Numbered from the stretch's first letter, positions 1 to 7,628 are shown. The stretch is DNA of 64,000 nucleotides from Gammaproteobacteria bacterium (GCA_021151835.1 JAGKWO010000007.1:62001-126000), one strand, 5' to 3'. The notes: a model not told the origin generated them from the letters alone. A program made the numbers and translations.

Positions 1-314
1 GCATTCGCTCCATAGTCGATGCTTTTTTTGATTTGATCGAGGTTGACGATTAAATCCTTGCGCAACAGCGGTAATGATGTGAGTTTTGCAACCCGCGCCA
101 ACATATCCAGTTCACCACCAAACCAGCGGCCGGTTACTACCGATATGCAGGCAGCTCCACCCGTTACATAGGCATCAACAATATCTTCGATACTGCGTTC
201 CTTCAATAACTGGCCAGCACTGGGTGATGACGGCTTGATTTCAGCAATAATTGGTATGCGCTTTGTGGCTTTTACGTTGGCAATTCTTTCCAGCCAGGCC
301 TGACGTTGTGACAT
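1..314 (-). CDS. trpC: Indole-3-glycerol-phosphate synthase homologue (TrpC), cut by the window edge
   Basis: Only the first 104 residues are in the window. TrpC closes the pyrrole ring of indole-3-glycerol phosphate with loss of CO2 and water. The AEIK motif (residues 24-27), the following SPS-G loop, SVVTGRWFGGEL and LRKDL are visible, so the two catalytic lysines of the family are kept. The start codon overlaps the trpD stop (TAATG). The catalytic AEIK lies about 25-30 residues earlier than in E. coli TrpC, so most of the N-terminal alpha-0 helix region is missing. The call to the family is firm; whether it still uses the anthranilate-derived substrate is doubtful given its TrpD neighbour. 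Confidence 0.85.
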   Translation of the reverse strand, partial: MSQRQAWLERIANVKATKRIPIIAEIKPSSPSAGQLLKERSIEDIVDAYVTGGAACISVVTGRWFGGELDMLARVAKLTSLPLLRKDLIVNLDQIKKSIDYGAN

Positions 315-1354
315 TATGCAATCTCCTTGCTGGCATGATCATGGCTAAATTCCCTGGCTTTATGTAACAAGCGGAAGGCGTTGCCTGATTCAATGGCAGC
401 GGTTGCGGCAAAAATAGCTTCAGCGGGTGTTGTATATTTTTGAGCGACTACCAGTAAATAGGCTGCATTCAGAATCACTGTGTCACGTGCTGCCGAGGGT
501 TGTGTAGATTTTAAAAGCGATTCCATTATGGAGACATTGGTTTCCGGCGTGCCGCCATTCAATTGATTAATGTCGGTGTATCGAAAACCGTAGATAGCCG
601 GATCGAATTCAGCTCTGCTAATAATGCCGTCTTGAATTCTGGCAGAATAATTTTTTCCAATCGCAGAAAATTCATCCAGGCCAATTTCTGCCGATGCAAT
701 AATGCTGTTGTTCATTCCGAGTGAAGCAAACGCACTGGCAAAGGTATCAATCAAGCCCGGTTGGCGCACACCGCAAATTTGACCACTAACCTGGAACGGG
801 CAGAGCAAGGGGCCAAGTGTATTGATAAATCCGCCAATCTCACGCAAGTTAAACGGTATGACGGAGACTGCTATGCGCCGTAAAACAGATGAGTACATAC
901 CAGGGCTAACAAAACCGATATTCAATTCCTCCAGCATGCGTTGCAAGCCTTGCTCATCCTGATTCAAATTAAAACCAAGGTGTTGCAATACGTCCAGCGA
1001 ACCGCATTGGCTATTGTAGGAATAGGAGCCGCTTTTAATGACTTTGGCTCCGGCAGCGGCGGCCACAAAAGTTGCTGTAGTGCTGATATTAAATGTGGAT
1101 AAACCGCCGCCGGTGCCAACAATGTTGACCGCTTCGTGCGATACAGACAGTTGGCGTTTTGGCGTTTCCTTTTCTATAAACCTGACGAAAGCCACTGCGT
1201 CATTCAGGTTTAATGGTTTCGCTGCTAATGCGGCTAATAGCGCAGGTAAAACATGTTTTTGGCTGCGATCAAATATAGCTGCTGAAAATAATGAAAAGTA
1301 ATCTGCTTCGTCAATGTCTGAATCATTGCGAATAATTTTACGCAGTATGCTCAC
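314..1354 (-). CDS. trpD: Anthranilate phosphoribosyltransferase-like protein (TrpD family) with altered acceptor site
   Basis: TrpD-fold phosphoribosyltransferase, 346 aa, full family length. The PRPP side is recognisable: GTGG at residues 80-83, NIST at 89-92 and the LDE metal motif at 226-228. The acceptor side is not: the near-invariant KHGNR is KSGSY (107-111), the HPA segment is YSSVLR (154-159), and the arginine after the following proline appears to be Asn169. The last residue of GTGGD is Gly84. His, Asn and Arg at these places bind anthranilate in known TrpD enzymes, so I infer a different amine acceptor. It overlaps trpA by 17 nt and trpC by 1 nt, so the three are translationally coupled. 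It could be a poor but real TrpD; the pattern of losses argues against that. Confidence 0.8.
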   Translation of the reverse strand: MSILRKIIRNDSDIDEADYFSLFSAAIFDRSQKHVLPALLAALAAKPLNLNDAVAFVRFIEKETPKRQLSVSHEAVNIVGTGGGLSTFNISTTATFVAAAAGAKVIKSGSYSYNSQCGSLDVLQHLGFNLNQDEQGLQRMLEELNIGFVSPGMYSSVLRRIAVSVIPFNLREIGGFINTLGPLLCPFQVSGQICGVRQPGLIDTFASAFASLGMNNSIIASAEIGLDEFSAIGKNYSARIQDGIISRAEFDPAIYGFRYTDINQLNGGTPETNVSIMESLLKSTQPSAARDTVILNAAYLLVVAQKYTTPAEAIFAATAAIESGNAFRLLHKAREFSHDHASKEIA

Positions 1355-2198
1355 TGTCTGTCTCCAGAAATTGCTGCTTTGTGTGAATAATCTCCTTGGT
1401 AGGAATTATGCTGTCCAGGTAATTAGCAGCTTGTTCAATAATATCTTCATGGTGTATTAGTGCGCGTTCGATGATTTTGGTAATGGCGCTTCCAATGATC
1501 ACACCGTCAAGCTCACTGGTGGAGAATATGGTTTCAATATCAGCGCGATCTTTAATACCAAATCCCGCGAGTAATGGAAGGTTTGTTTGCGCGCGTATGC
1601 TGCGATAAAAATCCTGTAGCGGCGCTGCACGAAAATCGATGGCGCTACCTGTGCGACCATACTGGGAAACCAGATAAATAAAGCTCCTTGCATTAGTTAC
1701 CGTTTGTGCGATAGCTTGCGGTTTGCTGTTTGGATAAAGGCTTAGTACCGGCGCTATTGAATATTCTTTAGTTAATTGCAGATAGTCATTCAAATAGAGT
1801 GGCGGCAAACCATGCAACAGCAATCCATCAATATCAGCTTCTTTGGCTGTGCGAATAATGTCCTTCAGTCCACGCGCTTTTACGGTATGGCTGAAATCGG
1901 CCAGCAATACGATTGGAATTGAAGAGGTTTGGCGTAATCCCTGCACCATTTCAATAACCTCTTCAAACCCGACGCCATTGTGTAACGCGCGTTGGTGTGA
2001 GTTGAGGACGCTGGCACCGTCGGTAAATGAATTAGCGAAGGGCACGCCCAGCTCAATCAGATCAACGCCTTTTTGATCGCACAACTCAATCAATTTTCGG
2101 GTGGTGGCAACATCCGGGTCACCGCAATTAAGATAGGTGCAGATGCTGCGCCGATGTGCGGCGCGATTTTTAAATAAAGTATCAAGTACTCTGCCCAT
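1338..2198 (-). CDS. trpA: Tryptophan synthase alpha-chain homologue (TrpA / indole-3-glycerol-phosphate lyase type)
   Basis: TIM-barrel lyase, 286 aa. TrpA splits indole-3-glycerol phosphate into indole and glyceraldehyde 3-phosphate and normally hands indole to TrpB. Numbering matches the enteric enzyme: catalytic Glu49 (in IELGVPF) and Asp60 (FTDG), Tyr175 (FIYLVS) and the phosphate-binding GFGI (212-215) are present. Asp56, which forms the inter-subunit salt bridge with TrpB Lys167, is Asn56, and the SDP-ADGP loop is rewritten to ANSFTDGA. No trpB lies in the window. This fits a stand-alone lyase like plant BX1/IGL more than half of a tryptophan synthase. A good ribosome-binding site (AAAGGACAG) precedes the start. 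Confidence 0.85.
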   Translation of the reverse strand: MGRVLDTLFKNRAAHRRSICTYLNCGDPDVATTRKLIELCDQKGVDLIELGVPFANSFTDGASVLNSHQRALHNGVGFEEVIEMVQGLRQTSSIPIVLLADFSHTVKARGLKDIIRTAKEADIDGLLLHGLPPLYLNDYLQLTKEYSIAPVLSLYPNSKPQAIAQTVTNARSFIYLVSQYGRTGSAIDFRAAPLQDFYRSIRAQTNLPLLAGFGIKDRADIETIFSTSELDGVIIGSAITKIIERALIHHEDIIEQAANYLDSIIPTKEIIHTKQQFLETDSEHTA

Positions 2199-2222
2199 GG
2201 CAAGCTGTCCTTTGGCCGGATT

Positions 2223-2249
2223 GTTACTCGACTATTGATCGTTACTCGA
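2223..2249. repeat. Short tandem repeat GTTACTCGA x2 upstream of trpA
   Basis: GTTACTCGA occurs at 2223-2231 and again at 2241-2249 (period 18) in the 81-bp gap between the transglutaminase-like gene and trpA, followed by the dyad TGTCGACAGGCGACAG. It could be an operator or a processing site that separates the trpA-trpD-trpC part of the operon. No known regulator motif was recognised. Confidence 0.4.
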
Positions 2250-2279
2250 TTGTCGACAGGCGACAGATATCCCGAGTGT

Positions 2280-2981
2280 TTAATTGACGACTTCTTCCTG
2301 ATCAAAACGTCGCTGTGCAATGCCGCGCATGCTGTCAAATGCATCGATCCATTTCTGTACCAACTCATCGCCATACTTGCGACGAAATTCGGTAATGATT
2401 TGATTTACCGGAATATCAGCATAACTACCATGGTCTACCAGGTATTCCAGAAATTGTCCTTTATCCGGGTTAAAGGCTTGATACTTTGAATCGGTTTCGC
2501 CATTAAATTCGAGTGGCTCTACACCATGGCGCTCGCAGGTTTTTTTATCGAACGCAGGCGTGGCAGTAATCCATTTTCCATTTAAATAAAATTCGGTATA
2601 GCCATGATAAGCAAACTCATTGGTACCAATAAGGTCAATTAATTGCTTGGTAGCAATGTGATTGCGCACGGTAGAAAAACCGATGCGTGAGGGAATACCG
2701 CAGTAGCGACCTAAAGCACACAACAGGGCTGCTTTACTAACGCAATAACCTTTCTTGCGCTTGATAACGTTGCTCGCCTGATAAGACTCTTCCCGATGAT
2801 AGGCAACATAGGGGTTGTAGGAAATTCCATCGCGGACTTTATAATAAAGTGCAACCGCAGTGGCGACCGGGTCCGATGCACATTGCTCAAGAATACTTTG
2901 CGCATATTCACCAACCGATGGATGATCACTATCAATAATTTTAGTAGGTGTTAAATAAGCAGGATCTAATGTGGAATGCAT
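2280..2981 (-). CDS. Transglutaminase-like cysteine enzyme
   Basis: A 233-aa protein of the transglutaminase-like (papain-fold) superfamily. The Cys-His-Asp triad is visible: Cys80 (KGYCVSKA), His126 (AYHGYTEF) and Asp145 (TPAFD), with the usual hydrophobic helix and the CGIPSR element after the cysteine. No signal peptide is apparent, so it is probably cytoplasmic. Transglutaminase homologues in biosynthetic clusters, such as AdmF of andrimid, form amides from carrier-bound acyl thioesters and amines. With a carrier protein and a cyclising cupin next door, amide formation is the most economical proposal here. A protease or deaminating role cannot be excluded. Confidence 0.75.
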   Translation of the reverse strand: MHSTLDPAYLTPTKIIDSDHPSVGEYAQSILEQCASDPVATAVALYYKVRDGISYNPYVAYHREESYQASNVIKRKKGYCVSKAALLCALGRYCGIPSRIGFSTVRNHIATKQLIDLIGTNEFAYHGYTEFYLNGKWITATPAFDKKTCERHGVEPLEFNGETDSKYQAFNPDKGQFLEYLVDHGSYADIPVNQIITEFRRKYGDELVQKWIDAFDSMRGIAQRRFDQEEVVN

Positions 2982-3016
2982 AGCGAAAATTCCAAAGGTT
3001 GGCGAGTATTTAACTA

Positions 3017-3400
3017 TTAATAATGTGAGCTGGCGCTGGATGTCAGGTTATGCGATTCCTTGCCCTTTAATGCGGGAAGAAATACACACACTAAACGCAT
3101 GGTTGAGTAAGCGGTTAGATAGTGCTTATCATTTTTATCCAGCGCGTAAATGGTTCCTGGCTTAATAGAGTAAACCTTGTCGTCGCTTGCGGTGCGAACT
3201 TCACCTTCACCTTCAATGCAGTAACAAGTTTCCAAATGGTTTTTGTATTCCAGTAACGAGGTGGTTCCAGCATTAATTATGGTGTCTGTAACACTGTAAC
3301 CCATATTGTCGCTTTCAATTAAAAAGCGACGGCTTTGGCCGTTACCCCAAAAAACATCTCGGTCAGAATTCATAATTTCTTCAATATTGCGAACAATCAT
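3017..3400 (-). CDS. Ectoine synthase family cupin (EctC-like)
   Basis: A 127-aa single-domain cupin that aligns along its whole length with EctC. It begins MIVRN-EE, has SRR, YKNHLE-CYCIEGEGE, IKPGT-YALDK-D-H and LVCVF. The iron ligands described for EctC are kept at the same numbers (Glu57, Tyr85, His93), as are Arg25, Thr40, Tyr52, His55, Phe107 and Glu115. The substrate-contacting Trp21 is Gly21 and the W before YKNHLE is Glu51. EctC condenses an acetamide carbonyl with an amine to make a tetrahydropyrimidine. No ectA, ectB or ectD is nearby, so I infer a related cyclodehydration on another N-acyl diamine rather than osmolyte production. Confidence 0.85.
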   Translation of the reverse strand: MIVRNIEEIMNSDRDVFWGNGQSRRFLIESDNMGYSVTDTIINAGTTSLLEYKNHLETCYCIEGEGEVRTASDDKVYSIKPGTIYALDKNDKHYLTAYSTMRLVCVFLPALKGKESHNLTSSASSHY

Positions 3401-3462
3401 GGCGATTTCCTTTTGTACGATGGTTGGTTAAACAGGGGGAGAGTGAACTATTGTGGCAACGA

Positions 3463-4134
3463 TCAGGCGTATTTAAGCGGGAGTGAGGGGCGCATAATAG
3501 TGCTCAATCGTTGTTTGCAAATTACCCCATGGGTTCTGGCAGCTGAATCTATATCAAAACCAAACGGCTTGTGTGATTCGTAAATTGATTCAAGGCAGGT
3601 TTCGTCAATGCCACCAGCAATCATGGTTTTATCCTGTATCTTCCATTTATGAAAAAAGTCCTTAATAAAATCGTCAGCCAGGCGAATGCCAGTGCTGCCA
3701 ATCTGTTGCTTATTCTGAAAGGTGTCCAGAATAAAATAATCAGTTCCCGCTTCTATGTAGCGTTCGATCAAATTGCTTTCAACACAGCGATTGCTCTGCA
3801 CATGCAGTACCTTGAAAATTTTTACATCACTACCCAATTCCTGCTTTACCTGATTAATAAATGCAGGTAAATGAAAGCCATGGAACTGTATGCCCTTGAT
3901 AGACGCCTGATCACAAGCTTGCGCGAGCAGTTTTAAGTCGTGGCTCATGGTGACTAATAAAAATTCCAATGAATCTGTTGCGCTGGCAACCAGCTGTTTT
4001 AATTGCGATAACTGAAGATCATAACGCCCTTCAGGAATGCCATGCCAAAGGCCTGCATAGGTAACATTATGTGTCTCAAGAAGTTTTATTTCTTCGACTG
4101 ATGTAACCCCGCAAATTTTAATCTTTGGTTTCAT
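3463..4134 (-). CDS. trpF: Phosphoribosylanthranilate isomerase homologue (TrpF)
   Basis: A 223-aa TIM-barrel enzyme for the Amadori rearrangement of an N-(5-phosphoribosyl)amine to its 1-deoxyribulose form. KIKICGVTS carries the catalytic Cys8, LDT the catalytic Asp137, and PEGRY the substrate Arg37; the phosphate loops are IGSTG (145-149) and AGGI. The usual C-terminal GVDVSSGVE is GFDIDSAAR, unlike housekeeping TrpF. It is separated from its trpA/D/C partners by the cupin and transglutaminase genes, which argues that all of these act in one pathway. The reaction type is secure; the aglycone is unknown. Confidence 0.85.
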   Translation of the reverse strand: MKPKIKICGVTSVEEIKLLETHNVTYAGLWHGIPEGRYDLQLSQLKQLVASATDSLEFLLVTMSHDLKLLAQACDQASIKGIQFHGFHLPAFINQVKQELGSDVKIFKVLHVQSNRCVESNLIERYIEAGTDYFILDTFQNKQQIGSTGIRLADDFIKDFFHKWKIQDKTMIAGGIDETCLESIYESHKPFGFDIDSAARTHGVICKQRLSTIMRPSLPLKYA

Positions 4135-4169
4135 GGCGCAGTTTCCAATTTTTAGACAAATACCAGCGA

Positions 4170-4421
4170 TTAATTGACCGCTACTTTTTCCGAGATCATT
4201 GCTGAAATGGCGGCAATGGATTTAAGGTTTTCCGGATCAATCTCTTCCGGCTCCAAAGTAATATCGTAGTTATCCTCAACGAAGGCTACGAGTTTCAATA
4301 CGGCAAGTGAATCCAGAATTCCGTTTTGGATCAGATCCATATCATCCGTAATATCTGCTGCATGGCCTTCGGGAACAAATTCCTGAATGATGTATTGCTT
4401 TAAGTTATGCAGTTGCGACAT
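4170..4421 (-). CDS. Acyl/peptidyl carrier protein (PCP)
   Basis: An 83-aa acidic four-helix carrier protein. The phosphopantetheine attachment serine is Ser38 in GILDSLAV. Its start overlaps the end of the AMP-ligase gene by 17 nt, which couples their translation. In the PigG/PltL/RedO group, such a stand-alone carrier receives L-proline from the ligase and holds it while the dehydrogenase oxidises it to pyrrole-2-carboxylate. That assignment rests on the three-gene context rather than on the carrier sequence itself. Confidence 0.9.
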   Translation of the reverse strand: MSQLHNLKQYIIQEFVPEGHAADITDDMDLIQNGILDSLAVLKLVAFVEDNYDITLEPEEIDPENLKSIAAISAMISEKVAVN

Positions 4422-6036
4422 GATTTCCCCTTAATTTGATTAATGCTTGTTTGTTGGTTTTTCCTGAAGATGTTTTTGGTAATGGTGTATTACTGCATTC
4501 AAAAATATGCGGAATGGCATACTTGGGCAGATTGTTTGCGCAGAAGACTTTTAAATCGATAACAGAAACTTGTTTATCGGGAGCCGGAGTAAAAATAGCC
4601 ACTATCTTGTTGCCAATTTCGTCATCGGCCACAGGAATAACAGCGACATCGCTAATGGCCGGATGGGTTTGCAACAAATTTTCTATTTCCAGCAGGTTTA
4701 CACGATTGCCGCTGGTTTTAATGATGTCGTCTTTCCTGCCACAAAATAAAAGATTGCCGTCATGAGTAACTTGGACAATATCTTTTGTTACGTAATAATC
4801 CTTGCTTGTGCCAGAGTCCCGGCTGGTAATAGCGATAAAACTGTTTACCGCCGTATTTTTGTAGCCACGCATGGTGGTCGGAGTTCTGACCAGGAGTTCA
4901 CCCTCTTCAAAGTCAGCTACGGGATTGTTGTGCTGGTCAACAATCAAAAACTCAACGTAAGGCAGGGCTTTTCCAATCGGCAATGGGTCCGGAAAGGCTT
5001 GGTTGCCCGCAGGAATGGAGAACACAAATGTATCGTTTGTTTCGGTTGCACCATAAATGTTATGGAATGCCGCATTAGCAAAATGCACCGATAAATTTTC
5101 AAGTAACGAACCGCTTACACGCTCACCGGCGAATAATATGTGGCGCAACGAAGGATATTGGTGTTTGGCGATATCGCCGTATTTAAGCAATAACACCAGC
5201 ACCGATGGTACTGATTGCCAGACTGTGATGTGTTGCCGGGCAATATATTGCGTTAAAAATTTCGGATTGCCCGACATATTATCCGGAACCAGGACAACGC
5301 AGGCACCTGCGGCATGCGCAGCAAAAATATCCAGTAATGAAAGATCAAAATGCAAGGGAGCATGACTGATGCATCGGTCTTTATGTGTTAACTGAAAATA
5401 GCCGATTACCCACTGCACAAAAATGCTAATACTGGTATGGGAGATCATTGCACCTTTGGGCATCCCGGTGGAGCCTGAGGTAAATAGTGTGGTAGCGAGA
5501 CTGTCAGCGGGTAAGTTCCCGGTAGTCGTTTTTTCGCGTAACGCTGCAGCAATTTCATTGGGTGTAGTGTTATCTTCTGCGGCGCTATCAAGATTTACCG
5601 GTATGTAACGGAACTGATCTACGGGCGCATTCCAGTCTTTATCTGATAGCACCACAATATTAAAAGACAATGGAGTATCGGCCAGTACGGAGCGTAATTG
5701 ATCCAGAAAATCGGGCGTAGTTATCAGTGTCGAAATCTTGCATTGATCAACAATATACTGAACGCGTGCCGCCGGGTTTTTTGTGTCCAGCGGAACATAC
5801 ACTGCATTAGCTTGCAGCACGCCATAAATTGCCATAATAGCTTCGGGACATTTTCCCATGTATAAACCGATGCATTGTTCATCGATAACAACGATGGAAC
5901 TGAGATGTGCAGCAATTCGTTGAGATGTAGTATTCAATTCTTTGAACGTAGTTGCGCGGTCATTAATACGAATAGCCTCGTTCGCAGGAAATTGTTGTGC
6001 GCTATCCAGCATCCAGGTATGTACTAACTTGTTCAT
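4405..6036 (-). CDS. AMP-dependent acyl/amino acid ligase, probable L-prolyl-carrier ligase
   Basis: A 543-aa ANL-superfamily adenylation enzyme without fused carrier domain. Core motifs are TSGSTGMPKGA (A3), YGATETND (A5), the GRKDDIIKTSGNRVNL hinge (A8) and the catalytic lysine in PKTSSGK (A10) near the C terminus. It should activate a carboxylate as acyl-AMP and load the adjacent PCP. Gene order dehydrogenase-ligase-carrier is that of the proline-to-pyrrole cassettes (PltE/F/L, PigA/I/G), so proline is the best guess. The specificity pocket was not decoded, so another amino acid or aryl acid remains possible. Confidence 0.85.
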   Translation of the reverse strand: MNKLVHTWMLDSAQQFPANEAIRINDRATTFKELNTTSQRIAAHLSSIVVIDEQCIGLYMGKCPEAIMAIYGVLQANAVYVPLDTKNPAARVQYIVDQCKISTLITTPDFLDQLRSVLADTPLSFNIVVLSDKDWNAPVDQFRYIPVNLDSAAEDNTTPNEIAAALREKTTTGNLPADSLATTLFTSGSTGMPKGAMISHTSISIFVQWVIGYFQLTHKDRCISHAPLHFDLSLLDIFAAHAAGACVVLVPDNMSGNPKFLTQYIARQHITVWQSVPSVLVLLLKYGDIAKHQYPSLRHILFAGERVSGSLLENLSVHFANAAFHNIYGATETNDTFVFSIPAGNQAFPDPLPIGKALPYVEFLIVDQHNNPVADFEEGELLVRTPTTMRGYKNTAVNSFIAITSRDSGTSKDYYVTKDIVQVTHDGNLLFCGRKDDIIKTSGNRVNLLEIENLLQTHPAISDVAVIPVADDEIGNKIVAIFTPAPDKQVSVIDLKVFCANNLPKYAIPHIFECSNTPLPKTSSGKTNKQALIKLRGNHVATA

Positions 6037-6051
6037 GGGTAATTCCTTTAA

Positions 6052-7200
6052 TTAAAGACCAAGCATGGAGGCGATGGTGTTTCGCTGGATTTCCGACGTG
6101 CCAGAATAAATTTTACTGGCTACGGAATTGCGTACATATTTTTCAATGCCCGATTCCTGCATGTAGCCATGGCCACCAAAAATTTGCAGTGCGTCAAGTG
6201 AGGTCTTTACGTAGTTTTCGCTGGTAACGACTTTGGCGATGGCAAGGTCGGTGGTGATATTGTTGCCCTGGTGAAATGCAAGTGCTGCCTTGTAAAGCAT
6301 CGAACGCGATACCTCTACGGCAATTTTCATATCCGCAATCTTGTGCGATATTGCCTGGAATTTGCAGATGGGCTCGCCGTACTGTTTACGTGATTTGCTG
6401 TATTCAATGCATTTGGCCAGCAGGTGCTCCATCTCACCAATATTGATTACAAATGAACAGAGCACTTCCCATTTCATTACATAATTAAAAATTGAAAATC
6501 CTTGTCCCTCTTTGCCAAGCAGTTGCGCACGCGACAATTGACAATCATCAAAAAACAGATCGCATAATACAGAGGTATTAAGCCCCATTTTTTTCATTGG
6601 TTGTCCAACAGTAAAGCCGGGGGTGTCTTTATCGAGAATAAATGCGCTGTAGCCCCCAAGGACGCCGGCATTTTTATTGGTGCGTGCGTACACAATAAAG
6701 GTATCGGCAACCGGACCATTGGAAACAAACGTTTTGTTACCGTTAAGTACGTAACCTTCTTCGTTGCGTATTGCATTGGTAATCATATTCCATGCGTCAG
6801 ATCCACTCTCCGGTTCGGAGATGGCGTGCGCCCCAATTTTTTTTCCCGAGCAAAGATCGGGCAGGTACTTGTTTTTTTGTTCTTCGTTACCGAATTTCTG
6901 AATAGGGATACAGGTGCTGACAATATGCGATGAAACCGCAAAACTAAATCCGGAATCTTCACAGTGTTTACCAAACGCTTCGAGCACATAGAGGGTTGTC
7001 AATACATCCTGTTCCAACCCGCCGTATTCCTTTTTTATGGGGAGCGACAAAACGCCCATTTCCCGCACAAGTTTCCACATCTTCAACAAGGTGGCACGAT
7101 CATTCTGCCCGTCAAAGTCATCATTAAGCTTTGTTGCCCATTCGCCAATTGAATTGCGCAATTCAATTTGATCTTCTGTCCACTTAATCATATTTGGCAT
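6052..7200 (-). CDS. Acyl-CoA dehydrogenase-like flavoprotein, probable L-prolyl-S-PCP dehydrogenase
   Basis: About 382 aa, an FAD enzyme of the acyl-CoA dehydrogenase fold. FAD/substrate motifs HAISEPESGSD, FVSNGP and the C-terminal IFGGHGYMQESGIEKYVRN with the catalytic-base glutamate after GYMQ are clear. The homologues PigA, RedW and PltE oxidise prolyl-S-carrier in two steps to pyrrolyl-2-carboxyl-S-carrier. The start is placed at 7200 (MPNMIKW); 7191 (MIKW) is equally possible. The in-frame extension to 7311 adds basic, low-complexity sequence not typical of the family. Electrons could pass to the ETF encoded in the other arm. It is the first gene of the leftward operon. Confidence 0.85.
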   Translation of the reverse strand: MPNMIKWTEDQIELRNSIGEWATKLNDDFDGQNDRATLLKMWKLVREMGVLSLPIKKEYGGLEQDVLTTLYVLEAFGKHCEDSGFSFAVSSHIVSTCIPIQKFGNEEQKNKYLPDLCSGKKIGAHAISEPESGSDAWNMITNAIRNEEGYVLNGNKTFVSNGPVADTFIVYARTNKNAGVLGGYSAFILDKDTPGFTVGQPMKKMGLNTSVLCDLFFDDCQLSRAQLLGKEGQGFSIFNYVMKWEVLCSFVINIGEMEHLLAKCIEYSKSRKQYGEPICKFQAISHKIADMKIAVEVSRSMLYKAALAFHQGNNITTDLAIAKVVTSENYVKTSLDALQIFGGHGYMQESGIEKYVRNSVASKIYSGTSEIQRNTIASMLGL

Positions 7201-7311
7201 GTCCAAAATGGAGTTAATTAATCTAATCAGGAAACTACAAATGAAATTTTGCATTGCTGATGTAACGTAACGACTTTGCTCTTGGCGGTGCTTTTTTTTG
7301 CGTTGCTGCAA

Positions 7312-7343
7312 GAGTCGAAATTAATCATGAGTCGCAATTAATC
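7312..7343. promoter_or_regulatory. Tandem 15-bp direct repeats in the divergent promoter region
   Basis: GAGTCGAAATTAATC (7312-7326) and GAGTCGCAATTAATC (7329-7343) differ by one base and are 17 bp apart. A degenerate third copy, GAGTTAATTAATC, lies at 7211-7223 next to the start of the dehydrogenase gene. Their place in the 428-bp space between the two arms suggests binding sites for a regulator of the leftward operon. No regulator gene is present in this part of the window. Confidence 0.5.
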
Positions 7344-7390
7344 TTGGTAACAATTCGGGCAAATAGTAGGTTGATGTAAAAAGTGGATGA

Positions 7391-7410
7391 AACTGTACTT
7401 AGGTTCAGTA
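7391..7410. promoter_or_regulatory. Lux-box-like inverted repeat in the divergent promoter region
   Basis: AACTGTACTTAGGTTCAGTA has the CTG-N10-CAG layout of LuxR-type binding sites and 7 of 10 dyad positions match. It lies about 190 bp from the leftward start and 220 bp from the rightward start. Apart from this and the tandem repeats, the region 7201-7628 holds only AT-rich sequence. No luxI or luxR gene is in the window, so quorum control is an inference from the site alone. Confidence 0.4.
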
Positions 7411-7628
7411 CTGATATATTTCGGCAATAGTTAATTTTGTAGTTGTTAAAAAATAATGAATTCAAAATTTAACCTGTCCGTGGGGTCAGGTGAGGGCATT
7501 GTCACTGTACCCCTGGGCAGTTGTTGCTAATAAAAAATTAAGCAGAATTGCCGCAGTTAAACGCGCCTTGGCAGTGACTATAAATTTCGAATGAATTGCG
7601 ATGTTGATTTTTAAAGGTGGATTCCAGC

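Noticed and set aside
3017..3400. Ectoine osmolyte biosynthesis
   Set aside because: No ectA, ectB, ectD or ask gene lies nearby and the substrate-contact Trp21 is changed.
1..4134. The trp-like genes as the ordinary tryptophan operon
   Set aside because: They are interleaved with cupin, transglutaminase, carrier and ligase genes, lack trpB in view, and TrpD and TrpA have lost key residues. A primary-metabolism role is not formally excluded.
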